A stretch of DNA of 64,000 nucleotides from Lentzea cavernae (GTDB lineage Bacteria; Actinomycetota; Actinomycetes; Mycobacteriales; Pseudonocardiaceae). The stretch is from NCBI RefSeq assembly GCF_014653695.1, contig NZ_BNAR01000003.1:701528-765527 (forward strand), written 5' to 3'. Of this stretch, positions 24,433-32,122 are shown piece by piece (the first letter of the stretch is position 1; the number at the start of each line of letters is the position of its first letter). Under the pieces are notes generated by a model. It made no database searches. It saw nothing but the letters and a program-made list of their open reading frames with translations, and was not told the origin of the DNA. Both the position numbers and the translations under genes were made by a program.

Positions 24433-25299
24433 TCAGCCGCCGGTCTTCAACCGTTCACCGTTGATCAGCGGCAGGTCGCCGAGCGTGAAGCTCAGCTCGC
24501 GCTTCTCGGTGCTGACCGAGCCGTCCTTCTTCGTCACCTGCAGCAGGCTGACGGTGAGGCCCTTGCCCGGGTCGACGGCGATCTCCTTCACCTCGATCAG
24601 CGAGATGTCGGCGAGCCTGCCCTCGAGCAGCGCGTCGGCGTTCGAGCGCACGGTCTCGGTGGTCATGGCGAGCGCCGTGTCGGCGTTCGTCGCCATCGCT
24701 CGGTAGAAGTGCTCGGTCTGCTCGGCGATCTTGCCGCCGTCGACGACGGGGGCCTGGGTGACGGGCACGGTCGTGACGACCGGCGGGGCCGTCCCGGACG
24801 GCTTGGGGGCCGGCGCGGACGCCTGACCGCTGGTGCCGGGGGCGCTGCTCGACCCCGTGCTCCTGCCCGTGCCGGGTACCGGGGCGTTCTCGCCCGTCTT
24901 CGCGGCCGACGGCCTGGTGCCGGTGGCCGAGGGCGTCGTGACGCCCGTGGGCAGCTCGGAGATCATCGGCACGTCCGAGGGGTAGCCCGGCAGCCCGACC
25001 GTCTCGACCTCACCGCCCCCGCCGACGAGCTTGGCCGCGGCGACGCTCAGGCCGACCAGCACGAGCACCGACGAGACGACGGCGAACCAGGCCGCCCGCT
25101 TCCAGGTGCGCGGCGGCGTGACCGAGGCGGGCACGAGGCCGATGTTGAACTTGCGCAGCCCGTCGGTGTCCTGCAGCGGGTCGATCTGGCGGCGGCGCGG
25201 CAGGGGGATGCGGTCGCCCCCGACGACGGGCCGCGCTTCCAGCGGCTGCGGCCCGTCGTCCAGACGATGTTTGCCCGGCAGTTCGTCCATCCCCGACAC
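24433..25299 (-). CDS. Single-pass membrane protein with NTF2-like domain
   Basis: A 288-residue protein: a cytoplasmic N-terminus with basic IPLPRRRQIDP and DTDGLRKFNIGLVPASVTPPR, one membrane helix (AAWFAVVSSVLVLVGLSVAA), a Gly/Ser/Thr/Pro-rich linker and a C-terminal domain (IAEQTEHFYRAMATNADTAL to the end) that resembles the previous protein's NTF2-like domain. The segment FNIGLVPASVTPPRTWKRAAWF also occurs before membrane helices in other actinobacterial proteins. GTG start at 25299; the ATG three codons later is possible. Function unknown; third of the set downstream of the kinases. Confidence 0.75.
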   Translation of the reverse strand: MSGMDELPGKHRLDDGPQPLEARPVVGGDRIPLPRRRQIDPLQDTDGLRKFNIGLVPASVTPPRTWKRAAWFAVVSSVLVLVGLSVAAAKLVGGGGEVETVGLPGYPSDVPMISELPTGVTTPSATGTRPSAAKTGENAPVPGTGRSTGSSSAPGTSGQASAPAPKPSGTAPPVVTTVPVTQAPVVDGGKIAEQTEHFYRAMATNADTALAMTTETVRSNADALLEGRLADISLIEVKEIAVDPGKGLTVSLLQVTKKDGSVSTEKRELSFTLGDLPLINGERLKTGG

Positions 25300-25394
25300 C
25301 CCTCTGCGACGCAGTCAGAGTAGGGCCGTTCGGAGGTGTCGAACCAACCAGAAGGGGGCGTTCAGGACGAGTGACACTCTTTTGTGTGAAGTTC

Positions 25395-25721
25395 CTAGCG
25401 CGGCGGAAGTTGCGCTTGACCGCTGTTCAACTGCTTGCGCGTGCTCTGCACGCCGTTGAGGGCGGCCAGACCGCTGCCGCCCGCGATCAGCGCGCCGATC
25501 ACGTCGGCGCCCAGCGAGTCGCCTCCCGTGATCAGCAGACCGATCACCGCGCCCGCGGTGGCCAGGATCGCGGTCTTCCAGCGGCTGCGGACGAACTGCG
25601 AGACGGGCGCTCCGGAGAGGCCCTTCTTGTTCGCGGCGGACCCGAGCAGGCCCAGGTATGCGTCGTGCGCCAAGGCGGCGAGCAGGCCGGCGATGGCGAT
25701 CAGTGCTGCGATGAGGCCCAT
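25395..25721 (-). CDS. Small membrane protein (108 aa)
   Basis: A 108-residue protein with an N-terminal helix ([21 protein letters not shown]), a polar loop ([20 protein letters not shown]), two further hydrophobic segments ([17 protein letters not shown] and [18 protein letters not shown]) and a polar end. The ATG at 25721 has GGAGG directly upstream (short spacing); a much longer open frame upstream has no coding look. No family is recognised; holin-like size and layout are possible but unproven. Confidence 0.65.
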   Translation of the reverse strand: MGLIAALIAIAGLLAALAHDAYLGLLGSAANKKGLSGAPVSQFVRSRWKTAILATAGAVIGLLITGGDSLGADVIGALIAGGSGLAALNGVQSTRKQLNSGQAQLPPR

Positions 25722-25785
25722 GCCTCCAGTGTGCCCCCAGAATTTTTCGGTGGACCATCCGTGATCGCCCTGATATCCGATTCGG

Positions 25786-26844
25786 GTGGACATGTTCTGG
25801 CACGACGACTGCCTCGAGCACGACGCGGGTGAGGGCCTGTGGGAGCTGCCCGGCTCCTGGCCGTGGCTGGACGTCGCCGAACCGCACCCGGAGAACGCGG
25901 CACGGCTGCGCACGTTCCGGCACGCGCTGACACATGGACCGGTGGCCCCGCACCTGAGGTGGCACGAGGGGCGGCATGCGTCCGTTGACGAGCTCCTGCG
26001 CGTGCACACGGCTGGGTACTTGGACTCGTTGCGCGTGTCGGAGCGTGTGGCGCTGGAGGTGAATACGGTCGTGGGACCGGAGACGTGGCGTGCGGCCTCA
26101 GCGGCGGCGGGCACGGCGTTGGCGGCGCTGGAGTCCGGTGCGTCGCTGGCATACGCGCTGGTACGGCCGCCGGGACACCACGCACAGCCGGACATGGCGG
26201 ACGGCTACTGCTTCGTGAACAACGCGGCCCTGGTGGCGGAGACCGCACGGCGTGAGGGCAAGCGTGTCGCCGTCCTGGACTGGGACGTGCACCACGGCAA
26301 CGGCACGCAAGAGGTGTTCTACGACCGGCCGGACGTGCTGACCATCTCGGTGCACATGCGGCACGGGGCGTGGGGCACGAACCACCCGCAGACGGGCGCG
26401 CCATCAGAAGTGGGCGCCAACGGCAGGAACGTGAACATCGAGCTGTCACTCGGTGCGGGCGACACGACGTACATGCGCGCGCTCGACGAGATCGCCTTCC
26501 CTCTGTTGCACGACTTCGAGCCGGACCTGCTGGTGTGCGCGTCCGGGTTCGACGGATCGGCGTTCGACCCCAACGGCCGTCACAACCTCACGGCGGACGG
26601 GTACCGCGAGATCGGCCGGCGGGTGGCGTCGTTCGGGCGGCGGGTCGTGCTCACCCAGGAGGGCGGCTACCTGCGCGGGTACTCGGCGCTGTGCCTGCAC
26701 GCGCTGGTGGAGGGCCTGCTGGGGCTGCCGGAACCGTTGCTCGAGGACCCGCTGGCCTACGTGCCGGACGACTCGCAGCTCGCCGACGCGGACTTCGGCC
26801 ACGTCCGCGCCGCACTGAAGCCTTTTTGGCCCGGCGTCCTGTGA
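25786..26844 (+). CDS. Histone-deacetylase-family amidohydrolase (class II type)
   Basis: A 352-residue zinc amidohydrolase. [19 protein letters not shown] carries the catalytic His pair, [17 protein letters not shown] the zinc Asp/His, and CASGFDG the third metal Asp. TQEGGYL near residue 287 carries the usual Gly-Gly-Tyr. Bacterial members remove acetyl groups from polyamines or other acylated amines. GTG at 25786 with an ATG two codons later; both are plausible. Its stop codon sits inside a terminator hairpin. Confidence 0.88.
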   Translation: MDMFWHDDCLEHDAGEGLWELPGSWPWLDVAEPHPENAARLRTFRHALTHGPVAPHLRWHEGRHASVDELLRVHTAGYLDSLRVSERVALEVNTVVGPETWRAASAAAGTALAALESGASLAYALVRPPGHHAQPDMADGYCFVNNAALVAETARREGKRVAVLDWDVHHGNGTQEVFYDRPDVLTISVHMRHGAWGTNHPQTGAPSEVGANGRNVNIELSLGAGDTTYMRALDEIAFPLLHDFEPDLLVCASGFDGSAFDPNGRHNLTADGYREIGRRVASFGRRVVLTQEGGYLRGYSALCLHALVEGLLGLPEPLLEDPLAYVPDDSQLADADFGHVRAALKPFWPGVL

Positions 26845-26853
26845 CGCCGGGCC
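26828..26853 (+). terminator. Terminator overlapping the deacetylase stop codon
   Basis: An 11-bp perfect stem (GGCCCGGCGTC with GACGCCGGGCC), loop CTGT. The TGA stop at 26842-26844 is inside it. It separates this gene from the convergent chorismate mutase and can act on both strands. Confidence 0.7.
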
Positions 26854-26863
26854 TGGCTCTCCC

Positions 26864-27121
26864 CTACCTGCCGAGCGGGCCGCGGCCCATCTTGAGCAGG
26901 ATCATCGCGAGGTCCTTGCCCTCGGGGCCGAGCGGCCGGTAGCGGTTGAGCACGTCGATCTCGCGGTTGTGCACGATCTTCGTGCCACCGGCGGCCATGC
27001 GCGCCGCGCCGATGACCTTGGACACCTCGACGCGCCGTTGCACGAGGCGGAGGATTTCCGCGTCGAGGTGGTCGATTTCCTCGCGCAGCTGGTTGATGTC
27101 GGGTTCGGTGGTGGTATCCAT
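26864..27121 (-). CDS. Chorismate mutase, short AroQ type
   Basis: An 85-residue all-helical chorismate mutase converting chorismate to prephenate for Phe and Tyr synthesis. It matches the Rv0948c type: INQLREEIDHLDAEILRLVQRR, EVSKVIGAARMAAGGTKIVH and the end ILLKMGRGPLGR. The mycobacterial enzyme is weak alone and is activated by complex formation with DAHP synthase; the same C-terminal RGPLGR tail used for that contact is present. The ATG at 27121 is preferred since GAGAGG is 8 bases upstream; an ATG two codons earlier (27127) is too close. A leader peptide and terminator precede it on the same strand. Confidence 0.92.
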   Translation of the reverse strand: MDTTTEPDINQLREEIDHLDAEILRLVQRRVEVSKVIGAARMAAGGTKIVHNREIDVLNRYRPLGPEGKDLAMILLKMGRGPLGR

Positions 27122-27163
27122 CGTCATGACCTCTCGAGTACTTCGAGTCCCGGCCCGGAAGCA

Positions 27164-27199
27164 GCGAAGCCCCGGTGTCCGAGGACTCCGGGGCTTCGC
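27164..27199 (-). terminator. Attenuator-type terminator upstream of chorismate mutase
   Basis: A perfect 12-bp stem (GCGAAGCCCCGG with CCGGGGCTTCGC) enclosing a further GTCC/GGAC pairing. It lies 42 bases before the chorismate mutase ATG and 17 bases after the stop of the Phe/Tyr-rich leader ORF. The first-transcribed arm contains CCGGAGTCC (27183-27191 on this strand), which is exactly complementary to GGACTCCGG in the leader ORF (27233-27241), giving an alternative antiterminator pairing. No T tract follows. Confidence 0.7.
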
Positions 27200-27215
27200 G
27201 GTGGCTTTGTCTGCG

Positions 27216-27278
27216 CTAGACGACCACGGGAGCCGGAGTCCGGATCCCGTAGAAAAACTCGAAGAACGTCGCGCGCAC
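27216..27278 (-). CDS. Phe/Tyr-rich leader peptide of chorismate mutase
   Basis: A GTG-started 20-codon ORF encoding a peptide beginning VRATFFEFFYGIRTP. Residues 5-10 are F-F-E-F-F-Y, four Phe and one Tyr codon in six, the two end products of the pathway that chorismate mutase opens. It is upstream of, and in the same direction as, the mutase gene, with a terminator and matching antiterminator sequence between. This is the layout of ribosome-mediated transcription attenuation (as in pheA/pheST leaders of enterobacteria). A clear Shine-Dalgarno is missing (AGG only 3 bases upstream), so a leaderless or weak start is likely. Confidence 0.65.
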   Translation of the reverse strand: MRATFFEFFYGIRTPAPVVV

Positions 27279-27346
27279 GGACCTAGTGTGCCACAAGAAG
27301 CCGACCTAGGCTGCTCCCGTCCCATCGACGACCGTTTGGGGTCACA

Positions 27347-27832
27347 GTGAAGCGCGTACTGGGTGTGGCTTCCGCACTGCTGCTGTCAGCGTCCGCCACT
27401 TCCGCCAGTGCGGCGGAGTCGAGGTGGGCCAGCGTCGAGATGACGCCGTCGGAGGGGTGGACGGTCCTGCAGACCGGCTACTGGTCGATGCGCGGCGGCT
27501 TTCAGGGCACGTTCGACGTCAACATCACCAACCGGTCCGACCGCGACGTCTCCGACCTCCACCTGCACATCTCGCTGCCGCCCGCCAAGCTGGCGGTCAC
27601 CGGCTGGGAGGGCGACTACTGGAGGTGCTGGAACGTCGAGGGCGGCGCCGGCGCCGAAGGTGTGCACTGCGCGGCGGACTTCCTCGCCGTGCCGGGCGAG
27701 GCGTTCCCGACGCTGAAAGTTCACACCAAAGGGCTCGAGCACCACACCGACTCGATCGACCTCTACGCCGAGTCCCGCGGCGCGGAACCCGCCCACGCGG
27801 GGGTTCCCTACCGCATCGATCTGAGCACCTGA
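27347..27832 (+). CDS. Secreted hypothetical protein
   Basis: A 161-residue protein with a Sec signal peptide (MKRVLGVASALLLSASATSA, cleavage near ASA-A at 22-23). The mature part is beta-rich (GGFQGTFDVNITNRSDRDVS, LHLHISLPPAKLAV) and reads like a DUF11 or CARDB-type Ig domain, with two Cys (WRCWNV and VHCAAD) that could form a disulfide. It is probably released or attached at the cell surface. GTG start. Function unknown. It is divergent from the chorismate mutase leader and upstream of pcrA. Confidence 0.75.
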   Translation: MKRVLGVASALLLSASATSASAAESRWASVEMTPSEGWTVLQTGYWSMRGGFQGTFDVNITNRSDRDVSDLHLHISLPPAKLAVTGWEGDYWRCWNVEGGAGAEGVHCAADFLAVPGEAFPTLKVHTKGLEHHTDSIDLYAESRGAEPAHAGVPYRIDLST

Positions 27833-27892
27833 TCGAACACATGGTCGGGCGGTACCGGATTCGTCGGTGCCGCCCGGTACCGTGGATGGACG

Positions 27893-30208
27893 ATGAGCGC
27901 CTTGTTCGACTTGCCCTCAAGTCCCCCCGTTTCCCGCGCGGGTCACCTGCTCGACGATCTGAACCCCGCGCAGCGTCGTGCCGTCGAGCACGCCGGTTCA
28001 CCCATGCTCGTGGTGGCCGGCGCGGGCTCCGGCAAGACGCGCGTCCTCACCCGGCGGATCGCGTACCTGCTCGCGGCACGTGACGTGCATCCCGGCGAGA
28101 TCATGGCCATCACGTTCACGAACAAGGCCGCCGCCGAGATGAAGGAGCGCGTCGCCGACATGGTGGGCGCCCGCGCCCGCTCGATGTGGGTGTCGACGTT
28201 CCACTCCATGTGCGTGCGCGTGATGCGCCGCGACGCGAAGACCCTCGGCATGTCGTCGAACTTCTCGATCTACGACAGCGACGACACGCGCCGCCTCATC
28301 ACCCTCGTCGCCAGGGACCTCGACCTGGACCCGAAGAAGTACGCGGCCCGCACCCTCGCCGTGCACATCTCGAACCTCAAGAACGAGCTGATCGACCCCG
28401 AGACCGCCACGGCCCAGGCCACGAACGACCTGGAACGCCGCGTCGCCGAGGTCTACACCGTCTACCAGCGCCGCCTGGGCGAGTCGAACTCGCTCGACTT
28501 CGACGACCTCATCATGAGGACCGTCGAACTGCTGCAGCGCTTCCCGGAGGTGGCGGAGCACTACCGCCGCCGCTTCCGCCACGTCCTGGTCGACGAGTAC
28601 CAGGACACGAACCACGCGCAGTACACCCTCGTGCGCGAGCTCGTCGGCAAGGCGGGCGGCGAGATCCCCCCGGCAGAACTGTGCGTGGTGGGCGACGCGG
28701 ACCAGTCCATCTACGCCTTCCGCGGCGCCACGATCCGCAACATCGTGGAGTTCGAGCGCGACTACCCGGACGCCACCACGATCCTGCTGGAGCAGAACTA
28801 CCGCTCCACCCAGAACATCCTGACCGCCGCCAACGCGGTGATCTCCCGCAACCCGAACCGCCGCGACAAGTCGCTCTGGTCCGACCTCGGCGAGGGCGAG
28901 AAGATCGTCGGCTACGTCGCGGACAACGAGCACGACGAGGCCGCGTTCGTCGCGAACGAGATCGACCGCCTGGTGGACGGCGGCGAGGTCAACAACTCCG
29001 AGATCGCCGTCTTCTACCGCACCAACAACCAGTCGCGGGTCTTCGAGGAGATCTTCATCCGCCTCGGCCTCCCGTACCGCGTGGTCGGCGGCGTCCGCTT
29101 CTACGAGCGCCGCGAGGTCCGCGACGCCCTCGCCTACCTGCGCACCCTGGCCAACCCGGAGGACACGGTCTCGCTGCGCCGAATCCTCAACGTCCCCAAG
29201 CGGGGCATCGGCGAGAGGGCGGAAGCCTGCGTCTCGGCCTACGCCGAACGCGAACGCATCAGCTTCGCCGCAGCCCTCCGCGAGGCGGTCGTCGACCGAG
29301 TCCCGATGCTGAACCCGCGCTCCCGCAACGCCATCGCAGGCTTCGTCGAGATGATGGACCAACTCGGCGAAATGGTCGCCCGCGAGGACGACGTCGCCGA
29401 CATCCTCGAAGCAGTACTCGAGAAGACCGGCTACCGCACCGAACTGGAAGCCAGCGAGGACCCCCAGGACCACACCAGGGTCGAGAACCTCAACGAACTG
29501 GTCACCGTCGCCCGCGAGTTCACCGAACTGGAACTCCCGGAAGGCGCAGACCCGGTCCCCTCCCTGCCGGCCTTCCTGGAACGCGTCTCCCTGGTGGCCG
29601 ACGCCGACTCCATCCCGGACGCCGACTCCGACGGCGTGGTCACCCTCATGACCATCCACACGGCCAAGGGCCTCGAGTACCCCGTCGTCTTCAGCACGGG
29701 CTGGGAAGACGGCGTCTTCCCCCACATGCGAGCCCTAGGCGACCCAGCAGAACTCGCAGAAGAACGCCGCCTCGCCTACGTAGGCATCACCAGGGCCCAA
29801 CGCCGCCTCTACCTCTCCAGGGCCCTCGTCCGCTCCGCCTGGGGCCAGCCCTCGGCCAACCCGGCCTCCCGCTTCCTGGACGAGATCCCCCAGGACCTCC
29901 TGGACTGGCGCCGAGTGGAACCCTCCCGCTCAGGCCCGGCAGCCGCCACCACCTGGGGCCGCTCAGCCTCAGGCGGCATAGCCTCCCGAGGCCTCTCCCG
30001 CCCGGCCCCGGGCAAGGCGGGCTGGAAGGACGCCCCAGCCCTCAAGCTGGAAGTGGGCGACCGCGTCACCCACGACAAGTACGGCCTCGGCCGCGTGGTG
30101 GCAGTCGACGGCGCGGGCGGCCTGCGGGCAACCGCGACCATCGACTTCGGCGGTGCCGGCACGGTCCGCCTGATGCTCATCGGCAGCGTCCCCATGACCA
30201 AGCTCTGA
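27893..30208 (+). CDS. pcrA: ATP-dependent DNA helicase PcrA/UvrD
   Basis: A 771-residue SF1A 3'-5' helicase. Motif I GAGSGKTRVL near residue 42, motif II DEYQDTNHAQYTL, motif III VGDADQSIYAFRGA, motif IV LLEQNYRST, motif V TIHTAKGLEYPVVF and motif VI YVGITRAQRRLYLSRA are all present. The end (LEVGDRVTHDKYGLGRVV and following) is the Tudor-like domain that contacts RNA polymerase. Role: nucleotide excision repair and removal of stalled polymerase and recombination intermediates. Its place between chorismate mutase and sucCD is conserved with M. tuberculosis uvrD1 (Rv0949). Confidence 0.96.
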   Translation: MSALFDLPSSPPVSRAGHLLDDLNPAQRRAVEHAGSPMLVVAGAGSGKTRVLTRRIAYLLAARDVHPGEIMAITFTNKAAAEMKERVADMVGARARSMWVSTFHSMCVRVMRRDAKTLGMSSNFSIYDSDDTRRLITLVARDLDLDPKKYAARTLAVHISNLKNELIDPETATAQATNDLERRVAEVYTVYQRRLGESNSLDFDDLIMRTVELLQRFPEVAEHYRRRFRHVLVDEYQDTNHAQYTLVRELVGKAGGEIPPAELCVVGDADQSIYAFRGATIRNIVEFERDYPDATTILLEQNYRSTQNILTAANAVISRNPNRRDKSLWSDLGEGEKIVGYVADNEHDEAAFVANEIDRLVDGGEVNNSEIAVFYRTNNQSRVFEEIFIRLGLPYRVVGGVRFYERREVRDALAYLRTLANPEDTVSLRRILNVPKRGIGERAEACVSAYAERERISFAAALREAVVDRVPMLNPRSRNAIAGFVEMMDQLGEMVAREDDVADILEAVLEKTGYRTELEASEDPQDHTRVENLNELVTVAREFTELELPEGADPVPSLPAFLERVSLVADADSIPDADSDGVVTLMTIHTAKGLEYPVVFSTGWEDGVFPHMRALGDPAELAEERRLAYVGITRAQRRLYLSRALVRSAWGQPSANPASRFLDEIPQDLLDWRRVEPSRSGPAAATTWGRSASGGIASRGLSRPAPGKAGWKDAPALKLEVGDRVTHDKYGLGRVVAVDGAGGLRATATIDFGGAGTVRLMLIGSVPMTKL

Positions 30209-30331
30209 CAATCCCACGCCGCCCGGCAGTTCGGACGGCGAAGCCTCGGGCTTCGGCGGCGGAGCTGCGCGGGGCCCGAGGTGGGAGGGTGAGACGGTTC
30301 GGCCAGGTGGTCCGGGGAGATGGTCCGGACC

Positions 30332-30387
30332 GAGCGACGCGGGCTGGGTGACGCGGGCTGGGTGACGCGGGCCGAGTGACGCAAACC
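30332..30387 (+). repeat. 14-bp tandem repeat array A
   Basis: Four consecutive 14-bp units based on GGGTGACGCGGGCT (30332, 30346, 30360, 30374); the middle two differ at one base, the outer ones are more decayed. The period is not a multiple of three, so the array is not coding. Confidence 0.8.
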
Positions 30388-30523
30388 GGGCGTGCAGCCG
30401 TGCGGTGCAGCCAGGTGGCGCGGACTTACCGCGGCAAGCCGGGCAGTCTCGGGCGATGTAGCCAGGTGGCGGTGCCCGGCGATGCCGAGCCGGGTGGCGG
30501 TGCTGGCCGACATGGAGTCGCGG

Positions 30524-30600
30524 GCAGTGCGGGCCGGGCAGTGCGGGCCGGGCAGTGCGGGCCGGGCAGTGCGGGCCGGGCAGTGCGGGCCGGGCAGTGC
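30524..30600 (+). repeat. 14-bp tandem repeat array B
   Basis: Five and a half perfect copies of GCAGTGCGGGCCGG, 77 bases. The unit differs from array A but has the same 14-bp period. It is perfect throughout, so recent expansion is likely. The minus-strand reading gives an artificial repeated protein (LPGPHCPARTAR). Confidence 0.9.
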
Positions 30601-30802
30601 GGCCAGGCGCTGCGGAGCGACCGCACCCATGCCCACGCTCACGCAGGCGTCCTCTCCGACCCAGGACCCCCCGCGACCCAACATAGCGAGCAGGTCTGAC
30701 ACTCCCAGCGAAGCCGAAGGCGAGCAGTCAGACCACAAGCCCAAGAACCAGCACCCACCAGCCAGCGATGCCGCAGGCGAGCCGTCCTTACCAAGAGGTC
30801 CA

Positions 30803-30946
30803 GGTGGGGTGGTTTCGTCACGAGTCGTGCCACAGCACTTGCTGCATCAGAGGAGGGGTGTCAAACGGACACGCTCTTCGTCCGTTTGACACCCCTCCTC
30901 TGATGTGGCCCGCTCCTGGCACGGCTTGGGACGAAACCACCCCACC
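30803..30946 (+). repeat. 144-bp near-perfect palindrome
   Basis: Three nested inverted repeats share one centre near 30875: outer arms GGTGGGGTGGTTTCGTC (30803-30819) and its complement (30930-30946), a 7-bp pair CGTGCCA/TGGCACG (30826-30832, 30917-30923), and a perfect 26-bp core stem (30845-30870 with 30880-30905) around the 9-base loop ACGCTCTTC. Total symmetry over 144 bases is far beyond a terminator and suggests a small palindromic mobile element, a large RNA hairpin or a recombination site. Confidence 0.85.
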
Positions 30947-31703
30947 ACCGCAACCAACCAAGCAACGCGCATCCGCCCAACGCAACAGGCGTGCCATCAA
31001 CCCGCGCACGGCGCAGGCCCGGTTTCAGATCAGATCGGCGGGGTCTGGGGCAGAGCCCCAGGAATCAGCAGAAACGAACCGCCCGCAACCCAACCACCTA
31101 CGAACAACAACCCGCCACCCGCCAACGCAACAGAGCAACGCCCCCAGCAACAAGCGCAACCAAACACGACGATTTACGGAACCCCACCGACTCACCATCC
31201 GGCCGAACCCCCACCCCCATCCCCACCCCCCTGACCAGCACTTCCCCGCCCCCCAAAAGATTCCAAAAAAATCCAGCAAAACCAGCGCAACGACCACCCA
31301 CCACGTACGTCTATGTGGGTGTCGCAAGCAGCACAGCCAGGAAACGCTCGGGGCGAATCCAGGCACGAAGAGCAGCCTGCGGACGAAGGGGAGCGAAGGG
31401 ACGGCGGGGGCCCAACTTCGCGGCGAAGTGCGGCCGGACCGAACGGGAGAGCGGTCCGGCCGCGCTGTCCACGCAGAACCATCAAGTCCGCCTCGGACAG
31501 TCGCTACAGGACCGCCGGCACGAGCCGAAGTCCCCACACGACCCGGACACACGGCCACAACCGCCGGGCACACGCGCAACCAGCCGACCACACACGGCTG
31601 AAACGAAGATCGACGCAGGTCAACCCCACTGCGTTCAAAAATTGTCAGACCCCCGGAGCATCATCTACCGCATGAGGTCACAACCCCAGCGGGAGAGCTC
31701 ACG

Positions 31704-31937
31704 ATGGATCACGTACTGGCCGGCGCCCTGCACGAACGTGTGTTCGCAATCCTCAACCAGCTGGAATCCCCGGAAACCACGAAGCTGGTCGAAGCCTGGC
31801 GCGCTGTGCTCAGCCACCACGCACCGACGGAGAGCGGGGCCTGCAGTGCATGCGGCCCGCGCTGGCGCAGGCACATGTGCTCGGTCTGGCGCGTAGCAGC
31901 CGCCTACTTCGCCCGCCCGGACCAAGAGCGCGGCTAG
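31704..31937 (+). CDS. Small Cys-containing hypothetical protein (77 aa)
   Basis: A 77-residue protein: a helical N-terminus (ALHERVFAILNQLESPETTK), then CSACGPRWRRHMCSVW, where three Cys and a His could bind zinc, then a short helical end. An ATG at 31704 has GGGAGAG about 7 bases upstream. Codon use is normal for the genome, unlike the flanking non-coding DNA. No family is recognised; the layout resembles short DNA-binding accessory proteins of actinomycetes. Confidence 0.6.
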   Translation: MDHVLAGALHERVFAILNQLESPETTKLVEAWRAVLSHHAPTESGACSACGPRWRRHMCSVWRVAAAYFARPDQERG

Positions 31938-32122
31938 AGCGACGCTAGAGCCGCCTGAGGCGTTTCAAACACCCGAACCCACGCGAGGAGGTGGGCACGC
32001 CGTAGAACGCCCGTCAGAAAGCTGCTGAGCCGTAGTTCAGTAGAACCCGAACCAGATCCGGCAGTCCAAGACCGCATACAACCCGCCAGATCTGGCAACC
32101 CCAGACCTGGCAGCCGGGAAAC

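Larger units (their letters stand above)
30209..31703 (+). other. Gene-free 1.5-kb stretch with repeats
   Basis: No convincing gene is seen on either strand. The first 400 bases hold two arrays of 14-bp tandem repeats; a 144-bp palindrome follows at 30803-30946; from about 30945 to 31300 the + strand is strongly C- and A-rich with runs such as CCACCCCC and AAAAAAATCC, giving open frames without coding character. A CTGGGGC-AGA-GCCCCAG hairpin at 31045-31061 is of the GTCTGGGGCNGAGCCCC kind common in actinomycete intergenic DNA. A weak stem CCTCGGGC/GCCCGAGG at 30244-30281 may end the pcrA transcript. In M. tuberculosis pcrA/uvrD1 is followed directly by the M23 gene. Confidence 0.6.

Noticed and set aside
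30524..30600. Possible CRISPR array
   Set aside because: Repeats are 14 bp and directly tandem with no spacers, and no cas gene is near.
29809..30744. Minus-strand frame encoding repeated LPGPHCPARTAR units
   Set aside because: Produced by the 14-bp minisatellite; the period is not a multiple of three and there is no ribosome site.
31025..31591. 188-aa hydrophobic minus-strand frame after pcrA
   Set aside because: Trp/Gly/Val-rich translation of the C+A-biased non-coding strand; no start signals and low-complexity.
32020..32075. tRNA-like GTAGTTCAGTAGAAC on the + strand
   Set aside because: Resembles a D arm only; no T arm or matching acceptor follows.
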